Part shown: positions 25,001 to 37,833 of the stretch, piece by piece | Position numbering within the stretch: position 1 is the first letter of the stretch | Layout of the letters: the number at the start of each line of letters is the position of its first letter | From: Paramecium sonneborni | Lineage: Eukaryota > Ciliophora > Oligohymenophorea > Peniculida > Parameciidae | Reading direction: 5' to 3' | DNA: 64,000 nt | NCBI GenBank assembly: GCA_905182985.1 | Contig: CAJJDN010000139.1 | Span: 203,883-267,882 of the forward strand | Made by a program: the position numbers and the translations under genes | Notes under the pieces: generated by a model | The model's database searches: none | What the model was told of the DNA's origin: nothing | The model's input: the letters and a program-made list of their open reading frames with translations, nothing else

Positions 25001-28000
25001 TTTCACTTGATAAGGATTCATCATGATTTTGGGCTTCGCTCTAATAAAATGAATCACGGAATTTCTTTGAATTATTTTATAACAAATCATTCTTAATTAA
25101 TTTTGTCTTCCATTCTACTTATAGAAATGCCATATCCAAAGCAATTCTTCTATAATTTTGATAACTATTAATTATAATTTATGCTTGAGGTTATTAGTTC
25201 TAATTGAAAAATCCAATTTATTACATAGAATTGATTATATGTATGGTAAATGATTCATGATGTTTGTGAAAAATCTTATGATTCTTAATAAACATTGACC
25301 AGAATCTACTAACTTTTTAAGCCTATTCATGATCCAAATTTTATTATTCTTATTTGAGTAATTATTATGTTGCTTAAATCCAATCTTTTTGATCTTGTAC
25401 TTCTACTTAATCCAACCATGGTAAGACAACACTTAATATCTTCTTACATAAACTATATAATTCTTATTCAGATTATCCACTCTCATCTAATTATTTTAAG
25501 GCTTTATTATATATTTTCAAATATCTCTTATTTACAGATATAGGATCATTTTAAATTAATCCAATTTTTTTTAAAAATTTACTAAAATAGAAATTAGCGT
25601 GAAATGCTACCAATTTATCTGATTTGTTAATCATATCATATCCAAATTATAAGAAAGACATCTTTAAATCTGAAGGTAATTATTGTTCTTAAAAGCATAA
25701 TAAATAAGAACTAATTTAAAGCATATCTATCACTGATGATTTATAATAATGATTTACATCAGAAAGTTTTGCTGTTAAATTATTAGGTAATTTATAAGTA
25801 AAATTCATTGGACAATGATGTTCAATATCACTTAAAATTTTACCATAATATTTAAAAAAGTCATCATTAATCTCTTTCATTCTTTAAAATAGAGACAATT
25901 AGCTTATTTAATTCAAATCATTTCTTTAATTAGAATGGAATAAAATAGGATAGATTACATGATATCCAGTAATCATTTAAACTTGATTGATTTAATCATC
26001 ATCAGAAAATTTGAAATTATCCATCCAAATTTCAATAATTCTTTTTCTTAATGATATTGATTTATTCATTGCTACATTCAAAACCCATTTTCTTACTTTA
26101 TCTTATGTAGAATAAAGTATTAATCTTAACATTCCTTAAATAGCTGTTCTACTATCTTCATTTTAGGAAATGAATTATTTTAACATACTGCAATGTCTAT
26201 TTAGTAAACTATTTATTTATTAATTTGATAGTATTAATTGATTATAAGCTTATTGTAAATGACTCTATTGAAATCTTCTGTTTTAATTATTTAATTTTTA
26301 TTTATCTAAGAGATCTTTTATATTATTTAAGATACAATTCTCTAAGAAATGGTTATTCTTTTTTAAACATGATGGATTTCTTTTACATAATTAAAATCCG
26401 AATTAAACAATTTCTATCTTTATTTCACTTATAACATTAATTAATTTTTAAAGATAAGATTAATGAAATGATTATTATTATTCTGGATTTAATGGAGTTT
26501 AAACATTTAATAATCCTTTTTCTAAAGCAGAACTAAGATCATCAATAAATTTATTAAATCTTTCCATTTTTTATGCTAATTAACTTTTTTCTCTACATAA
26601 TTTCTCTCTTAATGGAAATGCTGTTGGTTCTGAAATAACTTGTCTAACTGTTTTAATATATTGAAGACGTTCTCTTAATTATTCCCAAAGTCCTTTGATT
26701 GGAGTTTGATTAGATAATAGTTGGCTGACTCCTTCTAATTATCTTTAAAATTATTAGATCTATGCAATATTATAAGAGGATTAAAAGACATCAAAATAAT
26801 TAGCAGCTAAAGTGTTTAAAAATTTAACTAATGGTTTATCGATACATTAATTTAATTACATTTATGATACTTTAAAAACATAATTTCGTCTTAGATTGTT
26901 AGTATCTGTAATAATTTTCTAGACAATATTAATAGTTGATGATCCAGTTGATGGATTTGTGAGTTATGATGTTAGATGTTAAAATAATTTTAATAACCCA
27001 GATACAATGCCCATCTAGAAGTTTAAGGATTCTTATGATTAATGCTATTAATAGAACCATTCCATCTATGTACAAAATTAACCATTTGGAGCTAAAGGTT
27101 ATTGAATATTTTCTTAAACAATCCTTGTTAAATGGCCTTATAATTTATCAGATAATGCTCTATGAAATACCTTACTGAATATTTTCAAGATTAGTTTCAA
27201 AGACTTTAAAAATGAAGGAACATAATGAAAGATGTCAGACTAAACACAAGTAAGCAATGGTTTCATAACTTTTTTTAATCGATCATCATTTTCAAATAAG
27301 GTTTTATCATTAGGTATACCTTCCTATTATAATAAATCTTAAAGATAACGATATCCTGCTTATCTAATACTAGATTCAACTCTGAGAAGTCCTTCATACA
27401 GAATTTCAACAGTTTTGAATTTCATTGCTAAAATTGGAGGTTTAATTGATTGATTTTTATCAATATTTTTTTATAGATGTTTTTGAATGAGGTATATGTA
27501 ATTAACAGTAGCCATTGATTTTAAGAAACCATAAACAGCAACAACCATATAACTTTACCATTTGATTTCAAAATCGATATCTTCAATATTAATTTTGAAT
27601 TCTAAATCATCTAATCCATGTGATACATTGATATGAGCATTCTATAATTATTATTCATCATTAGTTAGAATCAATTTAGATTGTTTATAATAAGTTTCTT
27701 CATTTTATTAGATGATTTTAAATGATAATTATACAAATTCATCAATGCTAGGTATTAAGGAAGGTTCATTTTCAATTTGAACAATCTTAAATAAATAATA
27801 TTAAAAGGTTTTAGACTTACCTTATTTTGATAACAAGTATGTTAATATTCTAAAACCATTAGCATACCTTTAAGCAGTAATGTCTGACATTTTTTATTCT
27901 TCACATAATTACTTGATGATTAAAACTAATTCTCGTAAGACTGTATTTTAAGTATATGGAGAATTAGGGATATCAGAATAATCAATATTAACCCAATATA

Positions 28001-31000
28001 ATTATTATAAATTTGATCCTGCAATATCATCTAAGGGAATGGGTTTAATTTGTTCTTCAAACATTTAATTCATTCCTTCACCAAGATTCATATAAAATAA
28101 TGGACCAGCATTACCCTAATAGAAATTGCTGATTATATGATCAAATAATTCAGTACAAATCTACAACAATGATTTTTTAAATGTAAAACAGTTTTGAGTT
28201 ACGACTTTGACAAACTCTCTTAATTTATTTTTTAAAATCAGAGTACTTTAATGTTAATGAGGATATTTTGAATGATCAAAATTAAGATTCTCGATCAATT
28301 AATTGAGAGTTTAAAATAATAAATTCTTAGTTAATTATTGAGATACAACTCTAATAGTTTCTGATAATTATCTAAGTAAAATAAATGAGCATTCTACGAT
28401 TCTTTAATCAGGTATATATGGTAAGCCAACAATTTAATTAGATGTATAATAATCCTCAAATTTTGGACGAAGATTCTAAATTTCAGTCAATAATTCAATA
28501 GAAATAGATCTGCAATTCAATCCTTCAGATGGAATCATAGTACCTCCATAAGCTAATAATTATTTAATATAATTACATTAAACAATTTATATTTTTCGAC
28601 GACGATCATCTTCTTTTTACAATTATGTTTATTTCCCGAATTTTTCATATACAAATTCTTCAAATAAACGAACAACAACCGTATAATAGACATTATAAGC
28701 CCATATCATGTTTTCATTATTATTTTTAAGATGTGTAGAAAGTATTTTCTTATATTTATTGAGACAATTTCCCATAAGTAATTTATTCCAAATAAATTCA
28801 TGTTATTAAATATAGAAATCTTTAAAATTCATATTCTCTTCAGCAGTAAGCATATATCTCTTATTAAGACCTTTAAAAAGATGAGAGATCCATTTTATAA
28901 CTTAAGGTTTTTCTCTTAAATATTTTGAAACAATATCTTCTGTCATAGCAAAAAGTGAATTTAAATCTGGTTTAGTTTATTTAAGTTGTTAAATTTATTC
29001 ACAATGATCATCTGCTAATTAAATAAAAAACATTTCAGATAAAGTTGTTACTACATTTTCTACATCTTCTTTAATTTTATGAAATGTAGCTGTTGTAATT
29101 GTTTAAATTATATTATGAAAATTACTTAAACCAATAAACACTTTTGTTACTGCTGCTATTAATTCTTCATCTTTGTTTATTAATAAATCTTCTTCACATT
29201 AACGAGATTGTAATTTCATATATAATGCCATTCCTTCTGGTATTTAATAATTATATAAATCATGATCAAATTATATTGGCATCTTATAATAACCTAAAAG
29301 CACCATTTTCACTATAGAATAACTATGCTATATGGATGATTATTTAAATAAATATGTAGCTAATTATTATTCTAATACATTCTAAAGAATTTCAACTGCA
29401 CATCTCACTGTTTCTGAAAGATTAATCTTTAAATTTGATTGCAATCCCTCTATTTATACTTCTAAATATTGATTCTTTATGAAAGGATTGTCTGTATGAT
29501 TCCTTTTTACTTCTATTGGCCATTCTGATTTTCTAACTAATGCTCCTAATTTTGATAATATCTTCAAAGATTTGAATGAAGGATCTAAAAATAAGTTAGC
29601 TTGTTTTGAATAGATGTCTGCCATTTTATATTCAGATGGGAATGTAAGTAATTTTTCTATAAATGGTTAAAGAAGATCTCCAAAAAATTCTCGCATCTCT
29701 TCCATACTTAAATTTGTTACGATATTCTCCAATAACATCAATGTTTTTTAAATTACCTAATTCTCTATAGTGGAAATATTATGTAATGCTCTAAATAAAC
29801 ATTAAGCAAAAACTGGGTATTATTTTGCTAAATTTATTTGAATTGGTTTTTACAAAGGGAAGTTAGCTATTACTTCTGCCACTATATCTTATATCTCTAC
29901 TATTCCTGTTTAAAATAATTCAAACATATTTAATACAATATTCACTCCACTTAAATTTAATTTATGATACATCTCATATTATTATCTTTAAAGAATCTAT
30001 TATCTATCATTTCTATCATATTTATCACATAATTATTAAAAATATTTAGATAATCCTTCACCTTAATCATTATTTTAAATTCTTTTTACAAGAGATAATA
30101 ACAATCCTAAAAAATCAATTGGGTAATATGTTTCATGAGATTTCTTTACAAAAAATAAAATCAACTATTTCACTAATGGTTTAACTATTGGTTCTTCATT
30201 TTATTAGCATTTCACTCTAGGAAATAATCTTATAGGAATTCTTAATAATTTCTAAATTAATGAAATATATTCATCTTAATCTTTTTATTAAACACTTTAA
30301 GTCTTTTGATTGTTTATTTATATAAGTTAACCACCTCTACAATAACCAAATTTAGATGGTAATTCTGGTGTACTTTACAATTCTCTCAAATATAAATTTA
30401 ATAGGAATTCGATATAATATTTTACTGATTATTTTGCTTATGCTTAATTTTCTGGATGATTTAATATTTATAAATGATCTTATAATAATAATGGTAGACA
30501 ATGAGTCTCTGGACAAGTCTTAATTAAATTTACAGAAATCTTTAACAATAATTTAGAATTAGGTTCAAAAATATTTTTAAAATTTATTGGGTCTTAAAAT
30601 TAAATGAAAAATTGCATAAAGAAAGGTATTGTTTTCTTTTTATAATCCAAAATCTCAAAATGATTTCTTTGATGATCATGTAATTCATCAAATATCATTA
30701 ATCCATTTTTCATAATCTTAGACATATAATGACATTACAAATTACTTAAATATGGTTTACCATCATTTGATGCTTAAACTAAAGGTGCTAATCTTTATGA
30801 AATTTAACAATTTGGCCTATTTTTATATTTCATTACTATTTCTTTATTAGTTGTAGTTACAAAGTGGAGCAATTTTTATAATATTTCATTTAATTAATCA
30901 AATATTTTTGATTTAACTTCTTTTGCAAATTCAACAAATTAACTGTATGAATTAATACTTATAGAATTTACTTAATATTCTTCCTCATCATCATAAGTAT

Positions 31001-32902
31001 AAACTTAAGTTGCAGCTTAATCTTATTAAGTGATAAGATTCTAATCAATGTCAATCTCATTCTCTTTTATATATTATTCTAATTAAGTTATGTATCTTTC
31101 ATTTAAAGCTTCATTATTACAAGGCATAGATGATACATTTGTTTATGGTGTTGTTTTTTTGATATTACCCCATTTTTAAGTTCTATTTAACATTTCTTTG
31201 ATCTGTTAGATTTATTTTCTAATTTATGCTAATTTCATTCCAATCATCTAAAATAATCTATCTAACAATTTATATTTTGGGCTATGAGTTGTAACTTCCT
31301 TAAACATTGAATCATTTTACTATTATTATTGTTAAGGTTGATCGATATAATATTATAACAAATTCTTATCTATGAAATAAGTATTTTGTTTTGAGAATAA
31401 TTCTAAAAATACTTTCATTAAATCTAATGCTTTTTCATGAATTGATAATTACAAAGAAGAATCAAATAATACTTTAAATATGGTATTGAAAATCTTTTCC
31501 ATATATGATTGATTATTTATAAATTCTGTTTACATTCTCTCTAAATTATTAGGTGATTATGTTTATTAATCATTCTTTGGAAGATAACTTGAAACTATAT
31601 GTTTAACAATATCCAACCAATTTTAATAGATGTTAGTCTTTTAATGTGGAGGTATTTTAAGATTCTTTCCTACAATTGTTTCTTCATCAATTAATTCAGC
31701 AACATTTGCATTAATTTCATTTATTTTCTCTTATATATCATTTTATTAGATTGGATCTCTTTTTTAAACAAGAGATTATTTAAGACGATTGCTAATATCA
31801 ATTCTTAGATGCATTAAATCAACTGGACAATGTTTAAGTGTTTTAATAATAGTAGCAACAACTGAATCTAATTTAATAGTATCAGATATATCTTTAATTA
31901 TTCTAGATTAGGGTTGCATAGAATTTTCATCTCTTTTTATTGTAAGAGCAAGTAATTATAAAAATTTAGAATAGGCATTAAAAAGTTCTTAAACTATATT
32001 TCTTGGAACTTTTTATAATAAATCTTGGAAATTAGTTTCATTGATCACTTAATTCATAGTCTTTAAAGCTCTCTTTAAGATTTCTCTCATTTAGGTTTTA
32101 GTCTATATAAATAATTAAATGATTACCTCATCTTTCACAATAGAATCCAGAACAAAAATTGTATAAATAAAAAATGTTGGTATATTAGTAACAAATGATA
32201 AGCTATGAATATTTAGTCTAATATCTTTCTCTCTTCTATCCTCAAGATCTGATTACAACACATAATTTTGGTCTTAGAAAGGATTACTTTAATTATCTCC
32301 CAAAAGTTTTTTATATTGGGATCTTTTGAGTTCATTATTAAATTTAACCAAGAATTCAATACGTTGTTCAAAGAAGGAATACAGTCTCAATAACAATTAA
32401 TCTGAAAATAAAGTATTCGATCTTTAGTATTGATGAGATTATTATTGGTTTGACTTTAATAGATCATTAATGATGCGTATGACTATAGCTGCATTATTTT
32501 CATTATCTTTTTCCAACACAACTGTCATCTACTCAACAACTTGAAATGTCATGTGTTATAAAAGAATTTTCTTCTGTAATAATTCTAATATGGCAGCTCT
32601 TATAGAAAATTTCGTATTGCGAGATGTTTAAGGTTCAACATGTTGTAATACATATACAATAAAGCTTAAACAATTCTCAACGAAAATTTTCTAATTACTC
32701 TAAAGGACTTACTATAAACATTTTTATGAATTAATACATGATTTGTGTCTCTATTTCTTTCTTGATGTACCTCTTCTGAAATACGACCTATACGTTCTCT
32801 AATATCTAGGATATTTTTCTCGGTAAAGCTCTCATTATTGTTGTTTAGGTTGTTAAGCTAGTCTTTTAGCTTTTCAAAATATGCAGGGTCAATTTAAGAC
32901 AT
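19054..32902 (-). CDS. TRRAP/Tra1-like giant PIKK-family pseudokinase
   Basis: One minus-strand reading path of nearly 14 kb (roughly 4,500 residues), interrupted only by short introns. It begins MSQIDPAYFEKLKDQLNNLN. Most of it is helical repeat (HEAT then FAT-like). A Pro/Gln-rich insert lies at about 24,490-24,660 (MPPRPNAGRIPPAQPRQPPP). The C-terminal kinase fold is recognisable: MLGYDGLIKRTQAYE, then FLRRKRFIRQLALLGSDEKK, IVVNIGVHYALSFTMASS, and LVGEVNLNAYLIPSFTATII. The H-x-D-x-x-x-x-N and DFG residues are missing, as in TRRAP/Tra1, the scaffold that brings activators to SAGA and NuA4 acetyltransferases. The C-terminus QWLRETQIMGK...FL is short. I spot-checked continuity at about 24.6 and 26.4 kb but not every intron, so a split into two genes is not fully excluded. 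The start is 80 bp from a divergent gene. Confidence 0.82.
24490..24660 (-). other. Pro/Gln-rich low-complexity insert within the TRRAP-like gene
   Basis: About 55 residues with many Pro and Gln (for example RPNAGRIPPAQPRQPPPQQR), probably a disordered linker between helical blocks. The frame runs through it without interruption, and the upstream residues AEFQPANKISQLYQPFFD are in the same frame. Confidence 0.7.
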
Positions 32903-32982
32903 TTTAATTAAATTAATGAATTTTGCTCCTTTTCTTTTAATGAAAAATAGAAATTAACATAAAAATTGTGTTTTCTTTATAA

Positions 32983-34973
32983 ATGCTTTCCTATCAGAAT
33001 TTAGGATAAAATGACTATTAGAAAGACAAATAAATTCCATCACAAAGCCCTCTATCTAGACCAAAAGAAAACAATACAAATTAATAACCTACTCCAGTTC
33101 CTCAACCTTTCAATACGTTACTACCAGCTAATCTGTAATTTTATATATGATAATTACAATAGTTTGCATCCACCCACAATGGAAAATGATAGACAATCGT
33201 AAGTTTTTGTTTTCATTTAGAATTAAATCCAACTTAACACAAAAAGATTAATCATTTAGGTCGAATTATAATATTAACTAAATCAATCCACAAGAATAAA
33301 TACTTCTTGAAAAGCAACAATCACTAATGGAAGAAAGAGAAGACTTAAAGTTATATCATTATGTTATTTAGAACACAAATGAAGAAGTTACAGAATGAGA
33401 ATTTACAACTCAAAAAAGCTATCGACTAACTTTAACCTGAATTGTATTCAGTTTTCCTTCTAATCCTTTTAGATAATCATTTAAAAACCAAAAGTCTATT
33501 GAACAAGAACTCAAAGCCAAATTTGATTATTAAGAGGAAATGATTGTTAAATTAAAATCCGAAGTTCGTAGAAAATCTGAAGCTCTCCAAGAGAACCAAT
33601 ATAAGTTAGCTGAAATGGAAAAATTATAAAAAAAGTTGGAAGATTACAATATCTTAGCTTCTAAGTCAAATGATCTAAATAAATAAATTAAAGATCTATA
33701 AGATTAAGTTTAAGATTAGAAAAGATAATTAGTCTATCTTAATTCAACTGAACATGAAAATAGTAATTTAAAAGAGTATATCGATATATACAAATAATAA
33801 TTAAGAGAAAAAGATGTTAAAATTGAATAGCATCGAGAATAATACGAATAATTATTTTTAGATAACAAGAAAATGAAATCCACTTTAGATATGTTGAATT
33901 TCGAACTTAAAAAATAATAAGAAAACTCTAACGATTAATTACATAGAGCAACTCTATAAATTACAGATTTATAAGGGCAACTGAATTCTTATTAAAAGAA
34001 TATTGCTAATTAAGCCCATTAAATCGAGTTGTTAAAATAGTAAGTTAAATAATTAGAAATTAAAGAAAAAGAACTTTATAGTACTAAAAATTTATTATTG
34101 AAGCAAGAAGAAGCCGTCTCAAACTTAAATTAATAAAATTTATTATGTAATATATTGTTTAATATTGCTTAGAACAAAAAGAAATAGAAAAATTAGCTTA
34201 GACTTTGAAGAATGGTAAATAGGAATATCTAAATTAATAATAGAAACTAATTAATTCTGAATAAGAAATTAAAAAATAATCCAATCAACTTTAATAATTA
34301 CAAAAATAAAAAGATTAATTATTTCAATAATGTTAATACCTTGAATAAGAATTGAAAAAAAAACAAGGAAATTTAGATTAAAGCATAAATTAATCTTAAA
34401 TTAAGTAGAATGAAATGAAAACAATTTTAGATTCAAAAACAAATTAAATTTAAAATATGGAAGGAGAATTATAAAAAAGAGATGGTATCCTTTATAATTT
34501 AAATCAATAAAATCAATAATTAAAAAGCTAACTTGAGTAGTATTTGTAAGCTGATTCTTTAAATAAAAATGAGTTGAATAGTAATTTTGCAAAAATGAAA
34601 GAAATGCACAATGATTTAATTTTGTATGAAAAATAAATCGATTCTTTAAGTTTGGGTATTGGATAATTTTATTTATATAGAAAACCATTAAATAAAGTTG
34701 TAAAATTAAATGCTTTCAGATAGAAATAACTAATTAGAATTCGAAGTTACAAAATTAAGAGTAAATATCTCTTCTATATAGGAATAATTAATTTAATAAG
34801 ATAATCGATTGAGAAATTTAGAAAATGAATTACAGACTTAGACATTCAATTAAAAGCTAAATACAGTCACGATACCTTACACTTCAGATTAACTTTTTCC
34901 GACTTAATAATAGTTCTCTTAAATAAATTCACCAAAAGGTTCCTTTAATAATTAATTTAATTTTTATAAATGA
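32983..34973 (+). CDS. Long coiled-coil protein, unknown
   Basis: Starts MLSYQNLGQNDYQKDKQIPS with a Pro/Gln/Ser-rich disordered head (about 80 residues). It then turns into an almost continuous Gln/Glu/Lys/Leu coiled coil: for example QMKKLQNENLQLKKAIDQLQ, LKSEVRRKSEALQENQYKLA, RQLVYLNSTEHENSNLKEYI. A Ser/Thr/Pro-rich tail ends SPKGSFNNQFNFYK. Introns restore the frame at 33145-33172 (28 nt), 33199-33220 (22 nt), 33352-33373 (22 nt), about 33446-33474 (29 nt) and 34146-34171 (26 nt), and near 34,700. Such proteins in ciliates are often cytoskeletal or basal-body associated, but nothing here proves that. It shares an 80-bp divergent promoter region with the TRRAP-like gene. Confidence 0.75.
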
Positions 34974-35107
34974 GAGAACATAATATTGTATAATAAAAAA
35001 TTATTTTAATAAATAATATAATCATTATTTTTATTTAATTAAATTAATTAAAATCTTATATTTTATTACTTATATTTGAATCTCATTTTTCTCTAATTCA
35101 TTGAAAT

Positions 35108-35521
35108 ATGTCATATATGTTAAGAAAATATAATCACTTTTTATAGTTCTCAAAATTATATGAAATTTTGGACTCATGTCTTAAAATCTTTAACAAAAAA
35201 TCTTATTTTATAGAATTCATTATGGTTTATGCCTCTTTATATCATAAATTATTTTCAGACTTAGTTAATTATTTACAATTTATTAGAAGACTTGCTCAAT
35301 TATATTTATACATTGAATAAATAAGCTTTAAGAATAAATAATATTTACTCTATAGAATTTCATTGTAAAATTTAGGAGAAAATAATATTGCAATAATTTA
35401 ATCATTAATTTAATTAGAAACTAATCTGTAAGATTATTCTAATATTAGACTAATTATTTCATTGAAACCTAATTATAAGAATTATAATATTGATCTTAAT
35501 TCATTGTACAATATTCTTTGA
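35108..35521 (+). CDS. Hypothetical helical protein
   Basis: A frame of 137 codons from MSYMLRKYNHFLQFSKLYEI to a TGA at 35519-35521. Middle part LFSDLVNYLQFIRRLAQLYL then YRISLQNLGENNIAIIQSLI looks all-helical, with TPR-like spacing, but no family is recognised. The same frame reopens after the TGA (RGDSHPVYQLLGSFF at about 35,570-35,620). A 57-nt intron (GTACAA...TTAG) could therefore carry the gene further. Confidence 0.5.
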
Positions 35522-35864
35522 TTCATAAAATATGCAATATTATTAATTTATAAAATTGTTAGATAAAGAGGTGATAGTCATCCTGTTTATTAGCTACTTG
35601 GAAGTTTTTTTATGAAAAATTTTTGTTCTTTTTTTAAATGCTTTTGATTATAAAATGGATTGTATCTTCTAGAAAGTAAGTTAGCATGTCTTTTTAGTTT
35701 TAATATTGTTTAAAGCTTGAAATTTATAATTTATTATGCTTTTCAGCTTTCTAATAATTAATTTTTATGATTGTTAAATTTGTAAAAGCTTTAACTTCTT
35801 CTTCATTTTAGAAATACTTTTTAACATTAATGCATGTTAATTAATTAATATATTTAAAATTTGC
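35522..35864 (+). other. Possible downstream exon(s), unresolved
   Basis: Contains a plus-strand stretch of sensible composition near 35,570-35,650, in frame with the upstream gene apart from TGA codons. The remainder is A+T-rich. No separate gene can be supported. Confidence 0.3.
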
Positions 35865-36074
35865 ATGAGTCAACTTGAATATAAAGCATATGAAGTTTAC
35901 TCAGGTAATCTTCTGATTGATTATTGGTCTCATTAAGAAAATGATCGAAGCTATCCTACAATTTAGATGAAAAAAATTAATAAAAAAATGAATAAACTAT
36001 AAATTAAAGAAACTAAAAGAAAATAAAAAGAGCAAGATTAAATGATTGAAAAAATAATAGCTTTATGTATTTGA
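35865..36074 (+). CDS. Small Lys/Gln-rich protein
   Basis: 69 codons, uninterrupted. It starts MSQLEYKAYEVYSGNLLIDY, followed by WSHQENDRSYPTIQMKK, then a basic helix, INKKMNKLQIKETKRKQKEQ. It may be a free small gene or the last exon of the preceding one. No known family. Confidence 0.45.
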
Positions 36075-36263
36075 AACTTAAATTTTAAAAAGATTCATAT
36101 ATATTTTGCTATCATATAAATATAAAAAAGTGGAATCCTAAAATTTATTTATATTATACATGACGTTCAATTTATTGAGAAAATAAGTAATTAGTTCTAA
36201 CAAAATACATAATGTTTTTTAGACTTATATCTAATATAATTAAAATTGTAATTAATTAATAAT

Positions 36264-36775
36264 TCATTCAGCAATTTCTTCATTTCTATTACAACTCTCC
36301 TCTTAGTTAAAAATTTTCGAAACTTATTAAGAGTAGATAATTCCTCCAATTTTTAAGTTAATTTTTGCAGGAATGTAAGATTTTAGTCTTGTTTGATCAA
36401 AACCGATATATTTTACTTTAATTACTTTATCAACAACATATCAATGTCTTTTATTAAGAATTGTTGCTGATTCTGGTTTATCTGGCATTAAGATTCGAAT
36501 AAAGTATTTTAATGCCAAAAATAATAATAGTAAACAGAAAAAATCAAAATTTGATTAGTTTAAATAGTTTTGGAAGTGTAAACAATTAATCCTGAATTAG
36601 AGGAAATTTCAAAAAAAGTAATTATTTCTAAAATAATAAGCCAATTTCCAATGATAGCAATAACTTGAGAAAAATGACTTCTTGAGATTTCAATTAATTT
36701 AAATTTATTGGCTTAAATTTCTATTATATTAGAAATAAATGCTAAAATTTAACAAGATGGAAAGGCAAGCCCACA
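36264..36775 (-). pseudogene. Decayed C-terminal fragment of an anoctamin (TMEM16) gene
   Basis: The translation matches the last membrane segments of anoctamins: GLAFPSCQILAFISNIIEIQ (family: x-FPLAPL-x-A-x-x-N-N-x-x-E-I-R), then IGNWLIILEIITFFEISSNS, GLIVYTS, and later KYFIRILMPDKPESATI (family: K-x-x-x-x-x-x-IPD-x-P-x-x). The stretch between GLIVYTS and the final helix is much shorter than in anoctamins. The frame changes at a five-A/T run (36517-36521, minus strand T5), and an in-frame TGA stands at 36441-36443 where a Trp (TGG) would fit. Everything upstream that makes up the channel/scramblase is absent. It is therefore read as a broken remnant, not a working gene. Confidence 0.65.
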
Positions 36776-37216
36776 TTTTCTTTTTCTTTGAATTTCCTTC
36801 ATCCTTTTTATCCTCCAAAATGAACATCTTTCTTTTTTCCTCAATGATTTTGATACTTCATCTGTAATTATAGTTAACACTTCATTATATATTTTGACAG
36901 CATCTTTAAAAGAAATTGGTTTATTCTCGCAATTATCAGTATCTAGATTATAAAATATTACAGCTAAATCTCCAATATTATAATCATCATATGTTCCTTT
37001 TACTTTTGTAAATTCATTAGATTAAGAAACTTGGCTTATATTTTTTTCTTCCTTATATTCCTTATCATTTATATCTTTATCTATATTATCTTTTGCAGTT
37101 TTCTTTTTTAACAACCTTTTAGCATCAACTTAATTTTTATATAAACCTAGAATTTCTCTTAATAATTTTTCTTTTTAATTTTTAATTTTTTATTATTTTA
37201 GTTTCTTAGAATTCAT
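36776..37216 (-). CDS. Lys-rich coding segment upstream of the anoctamin remnant
   Basis: An open frame starting MNSKKLKQQKIKNQKEKLLR, then IGDLAVIFYNLDTDNCENKP and SFKDAVKIYNEVLTIITDEV. It is in frame with the anoctamin-like residues that follow, but has no similarity to anoctamin N-termini that I can see. It could be the surviving head of the decayed gene or an independent gene whose end was replaced. Composition and A/T-ending codons look genuine. Confidence 0.45.
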
Positions 37217-37833
37217 CGATTGTTTATTTTAAACTTTTTATTTTCCTTAGATCTATTATGCCTATAATTATTTTGGCTAAGTTGACATTTTAATAAAATA
37301 ATAAAATAAATTAAAAATAAACAACAAATTAATTATAAATATTAAATTATATTTAATATAAGAGTCTTTCATATTAATTATATAAATACAATCTAGAGTT
37401 GATTTGATTAAAAAAAATTTATTTTTCTACAAAAGTTTTAATTTGTTATGTTGAAATAAACTGGTTTATGAGCCATTTTAATTTTAATAACAACTAAAAA
37501 ATCTTAGAAATTTATTATTTTATACAAACTTACTGCTAAAATAAATACTTGATTTGATTGATTCTCAAACTTAAGAATTAATAGATCTTTATCTATTTAT
37601 TTTTTTATCAAATAACGCTATTATATTATCAATAAAAATTTTAAATAAAATTTCTAAGTAAATTTAAGAAGATAGCATTAGTTTATAAGAATATTACTAT
37701 TTAATATCTAGTGTTAATTATTTTAAACATTTTCTTTATTTTTTTTTCTGTTCTATTTATTTAGTAATGATAATTTCTTTCTTTTTGTTTTTTAATATTA
37801 TTAAATATTTTATTATAATGCTTTAGGAATAGA
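37217..37833. other. Intergenic, A+T-rich
   Basis: No convincing frame on either strand and no repeat or RNA gene seen. It should contain the promoter of the SNAPC3-like gene. Confidence 0.5.

Noticed and set aside
36170..36520. Continuous minus-strand frame through the anoctamin remnant to a TGA at 36167
   Set aside because: Open, but with poor codon use. The anoctamin similarity (RILMPDKPES) lies in the neighbouring frame, so the continuous frame is probably a chance opening.
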